Part shown: one piece after another, positions 38,401 through 47,192 of the stretch
Layout of the letters: the number at the start of each line of letters is the position of its first letter
Position numbering within the stretch: position 1 is the first letter of the stretch
NCBI RefSeq assembly: GCF_001310895.1
Contig: NZ_BAZS01000021.1
Location: forward strand, 1-64,000
Direction of reading: 5' to 3'
Source: Virgibacillus halodenitrificans JCM 12304
GTDB taxonomy: Bacteria; Bacillota; Bacilli; Bacillales; Amphibacillaceae
DNA length: 64,000 nt
Notes under the pieces: model-generated
What the model saw: the letters and a program-made list of their open reading frames with translations, nothing else
Told to the model about the DNA's origin: nothing
Databases searched by the model: none
Program-made: the position numbers and the translations under genes

Positions 38401-38955
38401 CAGATGCTAACATATTTAGATGTGGTATTGACACATTCTGAGACATGGCTTGGAGTAAAGGCTACTCCAGCTGGTGTACTCTATTTCCATGTTCATAATC
38501 CGATGATTTCCGGTGATCAAAAATTACCTGAAGATAAAATAGAAGAAGAGATTTTTAAGAAGTATAAAATGCAAGGTCTTTTATTGTCAGATGAAGATAT
38601 CGTTAAAATGATGGATAACAGTCTGGAGTCGGGCACGAGCACAATTGTTCCAGCTGGTGTGAAAAAGAACGGAGGATTTTACAGCTCCTCTAAAATAGCA
38701 GATGAAGATACATTTACTAGTCTGCAAACACATATTCATCAACTGATGATGCAGGCAGGAATTGATATGACAGCAGGTGGCGTTCACTTAAATCCATACC
38801 AGCACAAGCAACAAATAGCGTGTACTTACTGCCCATTTCATGCAGTATGTCAGTTTGATCCGCTGCTTGAGGATAATAATTACCGAAAACTGACAGAAAT
38901 GAAAGAAGAAACAATCCTGGAAAAGATCCGCGTAGACGAGGGAGAGGTGAAATAA
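35461..38955 (+). CDS. addB: ATP-dependent helicase/nuclease subunit B
   Basis: Subunit of AddAB, the Gram-positive counterpart of RecBCD that processes double-strand breaks for RecA. 1164 residues: Walker A GRAGTGKSGRT near residue 8, a degenerate helicase body (LLGVNEGVWPMKPSGDG), and a C-terminal RecB-type nuclease domain (RGRIDRID, IIDYKSSSKG). Four Cys for the iron-sulphur staple are seen: one in YYRCSYQHFAKY before the nuclease and three in CTYCPFHAVC near the end. Translationally linked to addA, which begins at the next base. Confidence 0.96.
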   Translation: MGLRFLLGRAGTGKSGRTMDEIKEKLLDQPNGTSIFYIVPDQMTFQQESALFHDKDIVGSIRAQVVSFSRLAWRILQETGGGTKQFISSVGVQMMLRKIIEEKTEDWRVFQKAMEKQGFLSQLEKMITEFKRYNISPEALQSQMKEIEGYVHKESGEEALISKLDDLAYIYEKLMIALQDKYIDSEDQLQLLADKISESSLLEDAEVYLDGFHRFTPNELVVVEALLKKCKSVTIALTVDGVETEASELDLFYQTVETYHQIQQIAIENQIPLEETVQLDPANGRFSNRSYFAHLEQYFDVRPAPQFEGETPIRIAEAVHPRAEVEGVAQEVIRLVREENYRFRDLAVFIRQTDTYHDLIATIFEDYDIPVFIDEKRTMLNHSLIEFIRSVLDIVEGNWRYDAIFRVLKTGFIPVTDKEYPLTADAIDELENYVLEYGIRSRNRWLGDEEWVFQRFRGFDQATQTDTEKEIQKRINRYRKQVVSALAPFDEDMRRVSTIRELCERTYLLLEELNVPNRLEQMRELFDERSEIEKGREQEQVWNAVIQLFDEMVEMAGEETMTLTTFRATLDAGFETLKFAHVPPSIDHVIVGTIDRSRISGIKCSFLLGVNEGVWPMKPSGDGMINEQERELLAGHGLRLAETSKRQLLDDWFYMYIAFTSAKDKLWVSYPLSDEEGKSKMPSQLIKRVEDLFPICCEHLLLQDPDELVEADRFITTPTKTRSALTAQLARNRKGYPVKPIWWHVLNWYITHHDRYSTTYNVLQSLFYENKPINLDTETVEKLYPKQVKASVSRLETYYRCSYQHFAKYSLGLDERKTYKLDAPDIGQLFHEALKTITEWVQQEGRNFAQLTKNDTDGYARKAVTNLAPILQHQILHSSNRYKYIQQKLQEVIARAAYILSEQARQSNFSPVGLELGFGTDQKLPPLTLPLPNGYELMLRGRIDRIDQAINNESLFLRIIDYKSSSKGLNLLEVYYGLALQMLTYLDVVLTHSETWLGVKATPAGVLYFHVHNPMISGDQKLPEDKIEEEIFKKYKMQGLLLSDEDIVKMMDNSLESGTSTIVPAGVKKNGGFYSSSKIADEDTFTSLQTHIHQLMMQAGIDMTAGGVHLNPYQHKQQIACTYCPFHAVCQFDPLLEDNNYRKLTEMKEETILEKIRVDEGEVK

Positions 38956-41900
38956 GTGGTCAATTGGACAAAAGAACAAGAGGATGCAATTTACACATCT
39001 GGTAAGGATGTACTTGTCGCAGCTGCAGCTGGCTCTGGTAAAACAGCTGTATTAGTTGAGAGGATTATTCAGAAACTATTAAACAAGGAAAACCCGGTGG
39101 ATATTGACAGATTGTTAGTTGTTACATTTACAAATGCAGCTGCCCAAGAAATGCGGAATCGGGTGGGGGAAGCTCTTGAAAAAGCGCTGGCAGAGGACCC
39201 ATCTTCTATTCATCTGAAGAAACAACTCTCTCTTTTACAGCGTGCTTCTATTTCCACTTTACACTCTTTTTGTTTGGATGTGGTGAAGCAATATGCCTAT
39301 TTGCTTGATATAGATCCAGGATTTCGAATAGCCAATGACATGGAAGCAGACTTAATCAAACAGGAAGTAATGGAAGATTTGTTTGAGGAGTGGTATGGAG
39401 CGGAAGGAGAGGAGCAGGAAGCCTTTTTCCAGGTTGTTGATCGTTTCTCCAGTGATCGAAGTGATGTAGAAGTAGAGGAGTTAATATTAGATCTTTATAC
39501 ATTTGCCGTACAAAATCCGTGGCCCGATCAATGGCTTGATGAATTAGCGTATACCTATCATGTGCCAGAAAATTGGCAGGAGACTGATTTGGAATGGTTA
39601 GCGATTATTAAACGAGAAGTAAAGGATCAACTTACAGCAATCCAGCAGGAAATGGAACTTGCCCTGGATATTACAAGGGAAAATGATGGTCCTTACCAGT
39701 ATGCGGATACGATTGAAAAAGATTTGGTGAATGTTCAAGAGGCCTTTGTCCATTTGGATACGTGGGATGCTTTGCAAACATTTATGTCTACTAGTAAATT
39801 TGCTACCCTTTCTAGAAAAAAATCAGATTGTAATGAAGACAAAAAGGAAAAGGTGAAGACACTACGCAATAGTTATAAAGATCGTTGGACAAAAATGCAA
39901 AAGAGCTGGTTCAGCAGAAAGCTGCAAAACCATGTAGAAGATATGCGGGAGCTGGCTCCTGTTGTTAAACAGCTGACAGAATTAGTGAAGGAATTTAAAA
40001 AACGTTTCACAGTTCAGAAACAGGAAAAGGCGATTGTTGATTTTTCTGATCTGGAGCACTATTGTTTGCAATTATTATTAGATGAAACCTCAACGAGCGA
40101 TCAGCCAATTCCATCTGATGTTGCCATTCATTTTAAAAAACAGTTTAGTGAGCTATTGGTGGATGAATATCAGGACACGAACATGGTACAGGAAACGTTG
40201 CTTACATTAATCAGCGATCAGGATGGTCCTGGAAACATGTTTATGGTTGGAGACGTAAAACAAAGTATATATCGTTTTCGTCATGCGGAGCCGTCGTTAT
40301 TTATTGATAAATACAAGCGGTTTGCGAAAGAGGAGAATCCGGCACAACGTATTGACCTCACCAGTAACTTTCGAAGCAGAGAACATGTGTTAGTAGGAGC
40401 AAACTATATATTTAGACAAATTCTTGATGAGCAAGTTGGAGAAATTAATTATGATGAAAATGCGGAATTGATTTATGGGAATAAGATGTATGAAGAACTT
40501 CCTTATCCCACTCCAAACCCTGAACTGCTGATTATTGACAGAGAAGGAGAAGAAGATAAAGACGAAGGAAACGGTGAGGAAGATTACCGCGATCTGGAGA
40601 AAGCACAACTGGAAGCTAGAGCGTATGCGAATAAAATAAAGGAATGGATCGGCAGCAAAGAGGCCGCTCCTCTGCAGGTAGTGGATAAAGCTACACAAAC
40701 ACAAAGAGATCTGCAATACCGGGATGTTGTTATCTTGATGCGTTCCATGACATGGGCTCCAACGATTGTCGATGAATTAAAAAAACAAGGTATCCCTGTG
40801 TATGCGGAATTATCCTCTGGTTATTTTGAAGCTATTGAAGTGAAAATTATGATCAGCTTCTTAAAAATTATAGATAATCCAAGACAGGATATTCCATTGG
40901 CCTCTGTGCTTAGATCACCTATTGTAGGATTAAATGAAGATGACCTTGCATCTATTCGATTAGCTGGAAAAAATGAAACCTTTTTTGAGGCTTTAAAGAA
41001 ATATAGTAAGCAGGAAAAAGGTACTACAGCAGATAAAACTGCTAGATTCCTCGATCAACTGGATCACTTTCGGGTTGCATCAAGACAAGGGGCATTATCT
41101 GAGTTGATTTGGCAGATTTATAGGGAAACCGGTTATTATGATTTTGTTGGTGGTATTCCAGGTGGTCGGCAACGTCAAGCAAATTTACGCGCATTGTATG
41201 ATCGTGCACGTACATACGAAACGACCTCATTCCGGGGATTGTTCCGTTTTCTTAGATTTATTGAACGAATGGAAGAGCGTGGAGATGATCTGGGTTCTGC
41301 ACGGGCACTAAGTGAGCAAGAAGATGTTGTACGAATTATGACGATCCATAAAAGTAAAGGATTGGAATTCCCGGTTGTAATTGTTGGAGCGATGGATAAG
41401 CAATTCAATATGATGGATTTAAACCAGAAATATTTACTTCATAAAGATTTGGGATTTGCAACTAAATATATCGATCCAATTAAACGTATTACGTATCCTA
41501 CTTTGTATTTTCACGCGTTAAGTAAAGAAAAACGCCGCGAATTATTAGCTGAGGAAATGCGTGTCTTGTACGTAGCACTTACACGTGCCAAGGAAAAGCT
41601 TGTGATGATTGGAAATGTAGCCTCCTTTGAGAAAAAACAAGAGAAGTGGCAGCGGATGGTTGATCACTCTGAATGGGTGTTGCCTGCACACTTCCGCATG
41701 GACGCGAAGACCTATCTTGATTGGGTAGGTCCTGCCCTCATAAGACATGAAGAGAGTGCAATTTTAAGGACGGGTGAGATTCATGATGCGGTGTTGGAAG
41801 AAATAAAAATTGATCCATCAAAATGGGATGTTACGATACTGCATGGTAGTCAACTGGCGAATTTAGAGGAATCAATTGTTGAAAAGTCATTGCATCTAAA

Positions 41901-42681
41901 AGAAAATATGGCGGAATGGAAACCGGTAGACGTACCGGATGATGAGTGGAAGGATATAGTGGAGTCCCGTTTATCCTATCAATACCCCCATGCTAAAGCA
42001 GCTGCATCTAGAGCGAAGCAGACAGTTACAGAGATTAAACGTCAACGTGAAATAAAGGATGAATACAGTGCAGATCAGTTGGTTACAGAATATAAAGCAC
42101 CAATTGTGAAGCGGCCTAATTTTATTCAGAAAGAGAAGAAAGTAACTGCAGCGGAAAGAGGAACTGCCATACACACGGTCATGCAGCATATTCCACTTCG
42201 AAAACAGTTGACCAGTGAAGAAATTGAGATATTTACCGATAAGCTTGTGGAGAGAGAAATTCTCACAAGGGAAGAAGCTGATATTATTGATTTTCAGGCG
42301 ATTGAGGAATTCCTACGTTCAGACATTGCAAGCTATATGATGGAAACTGTCGATTTGTATCGGGAAGTCCCCTTCAGTTTAGCTCTACCTGCAAATGAGG
42401 TTTATGCCGCATGGCAAGATGATACAGATGAAAAAGTGTTGATTCAAGGGGTTATCGATTGTCTGATCCCTCATGCAGACGGCTGGATCATCCTCGATTA
42501 TAAAACAGATGCACTGACGGATTCAGATACAGATGAAGATAAGTTGAGGAAACGGTATGAAACTCAAATGCATCTCTACAAAGAAGCAGTAGAGTCAATT
42601 TGGAAACAACCAGTAAAGAAAACATATCTTTATTTCTTTTCAAAGCAACTATTGGTGGATGTACCAATTAAAAAAGAATAA
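38956..42681 (+). CDS. addA: ATP-dependent helicase/nuclease subunit A
   Basis: Motor subunit of AddAB, 1241 residues, GTG start right after the addB stop. UvrD/SF1A helicase: Walker A AAAGSGKTAV at about residue 26, motif II DEYQDTN at about residue 403, MTIHKSKGLEFPVV and YVALTRAKEKL. The C-terminus holds a RecB-type nuclease motif (VIDCLIPHADGWIILDYKTDA). With addB it loads RecA at breaks; in competent bacteria it also handles incoming DNA. Confidence 0.96.
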   Translation: MVNWTKEQEDAIYTSGKDVLVAAAAGSGKTAVLVERIIQKLLNKENPVDIDRLLVVTFTNAAAQEMRNRVGEALEKALAEDPSSIHLKKQLSLLQRASISTLHSFCLDVVKQYAYLLDIDPGFRIANDMEADLIKQEVMEDLFEEWYGAEGEEQEAFFQVVDRFSSDRSDVEVEELILDLYTFAVQNPWPDQWLDELAYTYHVPENWQETDLEWLAIIKREVKDQLTAIQQEMELALDITRENDGPYQYADTIEKDLVNVQEAFVHLDTWDALQTFMSTSKFATLSRKKSDCNEDKKEKVKTLRNSYKDRWTKMQKSWFSRKLQNHVEDMRELAPVVKQLTELVKEFKKRFTVQKQEKAIVDFSDLEHYCLQLLLDETSTSDQPIPSDVAIHFKKQFSELLVDEYQDTNMVQETLLTLISDQDGPGNMFMVGDVKQSIYRFRHAEPSLFIDKYKRFAKEENPAQRIDLTSNFRSREHVLVGANYIFRQILDEQVGEINYDENAELIYGNKMYEELPYPTPNPELLIIDREGEEDKDEGNGEEDYRDLEKAQLEARAYANKIKEWIGSKEAAPLQVVDKATQTQRDLQYRDVVILMRSMTWAPTIVDELKKQGIPVYAELSSGYFEAIEVKIMISFLKIIDNPRQDIPLASVLRSPIVGLNEDDLASIRLAGKNETFFEALKKYSKQEKGTTADKTARFLDQLDHFRVASRQGALSELIWQIYRETGYYDFVGGIPGGRQRQANLRALYDRARTYETTSFRGLFRFLRFIERMEERGDDLGSARALSEQEDVVRIMTIHKSKGLEFPVVIVGAMDKQFNMMDLNQKYLLHKDLGFATKYIDPIKRITYPTLYFHALSKEKRRELLAEEMRVLYVALTRAKEKLVMIGNVASFEKKQEKWQRMVDHSEWVLPAHFRMDAKTYLDWVGPALIRHEESAILRTGEIHDAVLEEIKIDPSKWDVTILHGSQLANLEESIVEKSLHLKENMAEWKPVDVPDDEWKDIVESRLSYQYPHAKAAASRAKQTVTEIKRQREIKDEYSADQLVTEYKAPIVKRPNFIQKEKKVTAAERGTAIHTVMQHIPLRKQLTSEEIEIFTDKLVEREILTREEADIIDFQAIEEFLRSDIASYMMETVDLYREVPFSLALPANEVYAAWQDDTDEKVLIQGVIDCLIPHADGWIILDYKTDALTDSDTDEDKLRKRYETQMHLYKEAVESIWKQPVKKTYLYFFSKQLLVDVPIKKE

Positions 42682-42688
42682 CACTAGT

Positions 42689-42728
42689 AAAAAGCCAGCT
42701 CCTTATTAATAGGAAGCTGGCTTTTTAG
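42689..42728 (+). terminator. Terminator of addBA
   Basis: Stem aaaaagccagct / agctggcttttt with a near-palindromic upper part (cct ... agga) and following T. Confidence 0.9.
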
Positions 42729-42751
42729 TGGCTCTAAATATATGTTGGAGT

Positions 42752-43248
42752 GCCCCAATAATTCGCAAAATGGATATACTGAGACGTAACTTTTGGTATT
42801 TAAAGTGTGAAAAATCTTGAAGACCACTGAAATATTTGAAGAGGTAAGCCCCATTGAATTCCGCTGCAGGGGGACGCTTTCCGCCGGCATGGCCTCAGCC
42901 GCTTCCTCCGCTACGCTCCGTCCAGGGTCTTCGCCTCATGCTATTCCGGCAGGAGTCGCCCCCTTCCGCTCCAATCAATTGGTATGTGCTATTGATTAAT
43001 TTGAGGTATTTAAGAATTGAATAAGTAGCTCTTATCTTTAATAGCTTTGAGATATACACCTTAGCGAAGGGGAAATATGAAGACTCCTGCGGGAAAAGCG
43101 AGACTAGCGAGACCCCACAGAACGGAACGTTAGTGTAGTTCGAGGAGGCTTGCAGGCCGCCCGCGGAAAGCGAAATATTTCCCCGTAGCGGTGATTTACG
43201 CAGTCTTTATATTCTAAGTTACGTCGCATTTTTCTCCTACTACGCAGA
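42752..43248. repeat. Compound intergenic repeat, copy E4 (core inverted relative to its ends)
   Basis: Inverted termini actgagacgtaactt (42778-42792) and aagttacgtcgca (43216-43228). Module B 42838-42980 and module A 43063-43197 are both full length. Unlike the other copies, the atggatatact terminus adjoins module B instead of module A, as if the interior had flipped between the inverted ends. Confidence 0.8.
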
Positions 43249-43428
43249 AATTAGAATTGTACGAGATAACGTTTGTAATCCAAATTCTGCAACAGAAACT
43301 TGTAAAATTGTTTCCGTTACTATGGTATGTAACTGAAATAATGCTTGGCAACATGGGGGAGCTCTTCTAAGAAAGCTGTATTCCGCTTTACCTGTATTGT
43401 TCACCAAATTGTCATGAAGGAAGTAAAT

Positions 43429-43444
43429 GGTGATTCGAATCACA
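43429..43444 (+). promoter_or_regulatory. Upstream CRP/FNR-like palindrome
   Basis: ggtgattcgaatcaca fits the TGTGA-N6-TCACA consensus at 9 of 10 positions; the central 14 bp are perfectly palindromic. It is 22 bp centre to centre from the second box and upstream of the ba3 oxidase genes. Confidence 0.6.
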
Positions 43445-43450
43445 CGGCCA

Positions 43451-43466
43451 TGTGATTTAGTTCACT
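43451..43466 (+). promoter_or_regulatory. Downstream CRP/FNR-like palindrome
   Basis: tgtgatttagttcact fits TGTGA-N6-TCACA at 9 of 10 positions. A -10-like taaaat at 43488-43493 would put a start near 43500 and this box at about -41.5, the class II activator position. No -35 match is seen. The remainder of 43249-43526 shows no gene. Confidence 0.6.
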
Positions 43467-43526
43467 TTAGCAGAACACAAACAAATTTAAAATAAAAGTA
43501 AGTTATTAACAAGGAGGAGATTTTCT

Positions 43527-43688
43527 ATGGCAACTGGAAAAGTTAGCACTCCAGAAGAAAAAGTAGTTCACCATGATGACCAATCCTTAAAAGGAGCATT
43601 GTTCTCATCACTGGTATTTGTTGGAGGCGGTATTGTCTCATTTATTGTATTACTTTTCGTGATTTATATGACGAGAGTAGGAATATAG
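43527..43688 (+). CDS. Small ba3-oxidase subunit (IIa-like)
   Basis: A 53-residue protein with a polar N-terminus and one membrane helix (about residues 26-48). It starts 7 nt after aaggaggaga and is the first gene of the oxidase cluster, only 13 bp before subunit II. Single-helix subunits of this kind (subunit IIa, CbaD) accompany ba3-type oxidases and supply the helix missing from subunit II. Identification rests on context and topology. Confidence 0.75.
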   Translation: MATGKVSTPEEKVVHHDDQSLKGALFSSLVFVGGGIVSFIVLLFVIYMTRVGI

Positions 43689-43701
43689 GGAGGGAAAAGC
43701 G

Positions 43702-44169
43702 ATGAAAATGCATCGTGCGGAAGAGATTTGGCTAGTTATAAGTGTTGGCGTACTCATACTTTCGATGGTGGTTACTGGATATCAGGCATTTGCAATGGAT
43801 ATGGCTCCACCAAGTCATAAGGAAACAATTGATCCCCAAAAAGTAGATCAAACAGCGCCATTTGATAATCCAGGGGTTTTCCAAACAGAAGAAGGTAAAT
43901 ATGAAGTTGTTATGACATTGCAAATCTTTAGTTTTACTCCAAATAAAATTGAAGTACCGGCAGGCTCTGAAGTAACATTCACAATGACATCAAAGGACGT
44001 TGTTCATGGTTTTCAAATTGCAGGGACAAACGTTAACGCAATGGTGATGCCAGGGCATATTCAAAAGATAACACAGACATTTGAGGAACCAGGGGAGTAT
44101 TTAATTTTATGTAATGAATATTGTGGAGCAGGACATCAAATGATGAGCACGACGATAACGGTGAAATAA
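43702..44169 (+). CDS. ba3-type cytochrome c oxidase subunit II
   Basis: CuA-bearing subunit, 155 residues, with one N-terminal membrane helix (about residues 11-30) and an extracytoplasmic cupredoxin domain. CuA ligands are clear: His in DVVHGFQIAG and C-x3-C-x3-H-x2-M as CNEYCGAGHQMM. The short single-helix form is typical of the ba3/B-type haem-copper oxidases. Accepts electrons from a cytochrome c not encoded here. Confidence 0.92.
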   Translation: MKMHRAEEIWLVISVGVLILSMVVTGYQAFAMDMAPPSHKETIDPQKVDQTAPFDNPGVFQTEEGKYEVVMTLQIFSFTPNKIEVPAGSEVTFTMTSKDVVHGFQIAGTNVNAMVMPGHIQKITQTFEEPGEYLILCNEYCGAGHQMMSTTITVK

Positions 44170-44187
44170 AGAAAGGAGGAAACGATC

Positions 44188-45867
44188 ATGGCGTTAGCTT
44201 TAAAAGAAACATTTAGTGAAAAAACAAACAAAGCTTTAGGGGTTAATTCTGAAGATGCGAAGCTTACATTAACATATCTATCTCTAGCATTTATTATTTT
44301 ATTTCTTGGGGGAACGCTAGGCTTACTTCAGGGTCTTAACCGTGCAGGACTATTGGAATTACCATCATGGCTTAACTATTATCAAGTGTTAACAGCTCAC
44401 GGTATATTACTTGTTGTTGTATTTACTACTCTGTTTATGGTTGGTTACTTCTACTCAGGAGTATCTCATACACTGGGGGGACTATTACCTAAAGTTAGAA
44501 AAATTGCTTGGACAGCTTTAGGATCGATGCTTTTCGGTGTCGCATTAGTTGCTGCAACTGTATTTATGGGAGAAGCATCTGTCATGTACACATTCTATCC
44601 ACCGATGCAGGCATCCCCGTGGTTTTATATTGGTTTGGTCTTTGTCGTATTAGGGGTTTGGCTAGCTGCTTTCGGAGTATTCATCAGTGCAGCAAATTGG
44701 AAAAAGAGAAATCGCGGTCAACATTTACCAATGTTTTCATTCTTTGCAGTAGGTGGTTTCTTGCTTCTATTCCTAGGAAGCTTAGGGGTCACAGCAGAAG
44801 TACTTATGCTTATTCCATGGGCTTTTGGTTGGACAGAAACAGTCAACGTCATGCTAAGTCGGACATTATTCTGGGCTTTTGGGCACACAGCTGTTAACGT
44901 TTGGTATTTGGTAGCCGTTTCAGCATGGTATGTAGCTGTACCGAAGATCATTGGCGGAAGAACATTTAGTGATACACTCGCTCGTGTTGTCGTTATATTA
45001 TCTGTTATTTTGAATGTTCCTGGAGGTTTTCACCACCAAATTATTGACCCAGCAATCGGTGAAGGAATCAAATTCATGCATGTGTTTATGAGTCTATCCA
45101 TATCCCTGCCTTCGTTACTAACTGCGTTTGCGATGTTTGCTATATTTGAACGGGCAGGAAGAAAGAAAGGCGCAAAAGGATTATTAGGTTGGATTAAAAA
45201 ACTGCCTTGGGGCGACGTACGCTTCCTTGCTCCAATGATTGCAATGATTACCTTTATTCCAGCAGGTGCTGGTGGAATTGCGCAAACAAATAACCAGCTA
45301 AATCAAGTTGTTCATAACTCACTATGGATTGTCGGCCATTTCCATTTAACTGTCGGAGTTACTGTAGCCTTAACCTTCTTTGGAATTACTTATTGGTTAA
45401 TCCCATATTTGTCCAAGCGGGAGTTGACTCCGAAATTAAATAAGTTAGGTGTTATTCAAACCTTAATGTGGACAGTTGGCATGTATTTAATGGCAGGAGC
45501 AATGCACTGGGTAGGGTTGCTAGGTTCTCCAAGAAGAACATCCTTTAGCACATATGGTGATCATGCTACTGCACTTGGTTGGAGTCCGTATTTATTCTCA
45601 CTTGCAATTGGTGGAACCTTGTTATTTTTAGCTGTGGTGCTTATGGTTTATATTGCATTCCACTTAATGTTTAAAGCACCGAAAGGTAATACAGAATTTC
45701 CAATTGCAGAGCCAGAAGACGACGCAGCACCTACACCACAATGGACAGAACGCTGGGGATTATGGATTGTAATAGCATTTGCTATTATTTCCATGGGTTA
45801 TGTCATTCCTGTTGTTGACATGATCGTAAATGCACCTCCGGGTTCACCACCATTCCGTACGTGGTAG
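44188..45867 (+). CDS. ba3-type cytochrome c oxidase subunit I
   Basis: Catalytic subunit reducing oxygen to water with proton pumping, 559 residues and about 13 helices. Haem and CuB ligands: LTAHGILLVVV (low-spin haem), FGHTAVNVWY (CuB His and cross-linked Tyr region), GGFHHQI (two CuB His) and VGHFHLTVG (haem ligands). Lacks the D-pathway residues of A-type oxidases, consistent with the B family. High-affinity enzymes of this family suit low oxygen. Ribosome site aaaggaggaa. Confidence 0.94.
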   Translation: MALALKETFSEKTNKALGVNSEDAKLTLTYLSLAFIILFLGGTLGLLQGLNRAGLLELPSWLNYYQVLTAHGILLVVVFTTLFMVGYFYSGVSHTLGGLLPKVRKIAWTALGSMLFGVALVAATVFMGEASVMYTFYPPMQASPWFYIGLVFVVLGVWLAAFGVFISAANWKKRNRGQHLPMFSFFAVGGFLLLFLGSLGVTAEVLMLIPWAFGWTETVNVMLSRTLFWAFGHTAVNVWYLVAVSAWYVAVPKIIGGRTFSDTLARVVVILSVILNVPGGFHHQIIDPAIGEGIKFMHVFMSLSISLPSLLTAFAMFAIFERAGRKKGAKGLLGWIKKLPWGDVRFLAPMIAMITFIPAGAGGIAQTNNQLNQVVHNSLWIVGHFHLTVGVTVALTFFGITYWLIPYLSKRELTPKLNKLGVIQTLMWTVGMYLMAGAMHWVGLLGSPRRTSFSTYGDHATALGWSPYLFSLAIGGTLLFLAVVLMVYIAFHLMFKAPKGNTEFPIAEPEDDAAPTPQWTERWGLWIVIAFAIISMGYVIPVVDMIVNAPPGSPPFRTW

Positions 45868-45894
45868 GGTAACACATCTGCAAGTTGTAAGCTT

Positions 45895-45936
45895 TGAAGG
45901 GAATAGTCCTCGAATCGGGCTACTCCCTTTCCATTC
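45895..45936 (+). terminator. Possible terminator after oxidase subunit I
   Basis: Stem aaggga-a-tag / cta-c-tccctt, one internal mismatch, weak T tract (tttcc). May only reduce read-through to the SCO gene. Confidence 0.5.
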
Positions 45937-45960
45937 ATTTAAATGTAGGAAGTGATCGTT

Positions 45961-46593
45961 ATGATTAAAAATAAACAAAATTTAATAGCGATTTTCCTTG
46001 TGATATTATTTGGTATTAGTTTATTTTATGTTGGTACGGATGGTTTTAAAGCATATACAGCAGAAACAGCCAGAACCAATAAACTGATGGAAGAAAAGCC
46101 AAAATTACCACTAGTGACTCTGGAAGATAGTAATAAACGTTCCTATTCATTCTCAGAATTTGAAGGAAAGTATGTATTGATGACATTTATTTACACTTCT
46201 TGTACAGATGTATGTCTCCAACTGGAAGTGAATGCAGCAGAAGTGTATAACAGTATACCGCAAAAATATATTGGAGAAAATATTGTATTTTTAAGTATTA
46301 GTTTTGATCCTGCCACAGATACACCGGACCAATTAGACAAATATAGAAGTTATTTTAAAAGTGATGGAGAGACATGGCGCATGGCCAGAATTCCAAATCA
46401 AAAAGAGTTAGACACCGTTTTAGAAGAGCTTGGTGTCATTGTAATCCCAGATGGTAATGGAAACTTTACACATAACTCCGCATTTTATCTTGCAGGTCCT
46501 GATGGGAAACTCCTTGAGGTTATGGATTATAAAAAAACAGAGGAAGCTGCTAAAAAGGTGACAGACATTCTGGATAACGAAGTGGAGGGTTAG
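45961..46593 (+). CDS. SCO1/SenC family copper chaperone
   Basis: Membrane-anchored thioredoxin-fold protein of 210 residues that delivers copper to the CuA centre of oxidase subunit II. N-terminal membrane helix (about residues 7-25), copper ligands in TSCTDVCLQL (CxxxC) and His in THNSAFYLAGPDG. The start is the ATG after aggaagtg; the GTG at 45952 lies in the ribosome site. Its position in the ba3 cluster shows its client. Confidence 0.9.
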   Translation: MIKNKQNLIAIFLVILFGISLFYVGTDGFKAYTAETARTNKLMEEKPKLPLVTLEDSNKRSYSFSEFEGKYVLMTFIYTSCTDVCLQLEVNAAEVYNSIPQKYIGENIVFLSISFDPATDTPDQLDKYRSYFKSDGETWRMARIPNQKELDTVLEELGVIVIPDGNGNFTHNSAFYLAGPDGKLLEVMDYKKTEEAAKKVTDILDNEVEG

Positions 46594-46596
46594 GCT

Positions 46597-47154
46597 ATGA
46601 AACAAGCAATCTACGGGCTGGTATTATATGTCTTTTTAATGCTCCCACCAGTTGCGTCATTGGCAGAATCAATTATGACAGTCCATATGCATATGCAAAT
46701 GCCTTTATTTGTGATCGCAGGAATGTTGATGGCTCCATATCTAAAACAGCGGTTTCCTGGCTTCTTTTCCAAATGGAATCATAATGGTGTGCCAGGAATT
46801 CTATTGTTTTTTATTATAATGGTTTATTGGATGCTTCCAAGGGCCATGGATGAAGCATTGGCCTATCAATCGGTAGAAATTTTTAAATTTATTAGCTTAC
46901 CGTTTTTAGCAGGTGTTCCGTTACGGGACAGTTGGAACAAGCTTGGTAGCATTGGCCAGAATGTCATTTTAGTAAGCTTCAGTATTATTTCCGGTTTAAT
47001 GGCATGGCTTTATATTTTTTCTCCTACACAATTATGTAATAACTATTTAAAAGTAGAACAAATTACCTTAGGATGGGCATTTCTCTTTCTGGGTTTAAGC
47101 ATTATTATCTATTTCGTTCAGCAATTTTTTGTAGACCAATCACAGTATGAATAA
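46597..47154 (+). CDS. Membrane protein of the oxidase cluster (CtaG/DUF1404-like)
   Basis: A 185-residue integral membrane protein with five to six helices, starting 3 bp after the SCO gene. Helix 2 begins with TVHMHMQMPLFVIAGMLMAP, a His/Met-rich motif like the copper-binding start of Caa3_CtaG proteins, so a copper-handling role in oxidase assembly is likely. It is shorter than classical CtaG. Family name not certain. Confidence 0.6.
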   Translation: MKQAIYGLVLYVFLMLPPVASLAESIMTVHMHMQMPLFVIAGMLMAPYLKQRFPGFFSKWNHNGVPGILLFFIIMVYWMLPRAMDEALAYQSVEIFKFISLPFLAGVPLRDSWNKLGSIGQNVILVSFSIISGLMAWLYIFSPTQLCNNYLKVEQITLGWAFLFLGLSIIIYFVQQFFVDQSQYE

Positions 47155-47165
47155 TAAAGACAAAT

Positions 47166-47192
47166 AGAGATAGCCTAGTTATGGCTATCTCT
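47166..47192. terminator. Hairpin between convergent genes
   Basis: Stem agagatagcc / ggctatctct, 7-nt loop, between the oxidase cluster and gerPF, touching the gerPF stop codon. No strong T-run in either direction. Confidence 0.6.

Noticed and set aside
42817-42999. 60-codon plus-strand frame after addA
   Set aside because: Lies in module B of repeat E4 and has no ribosome site.
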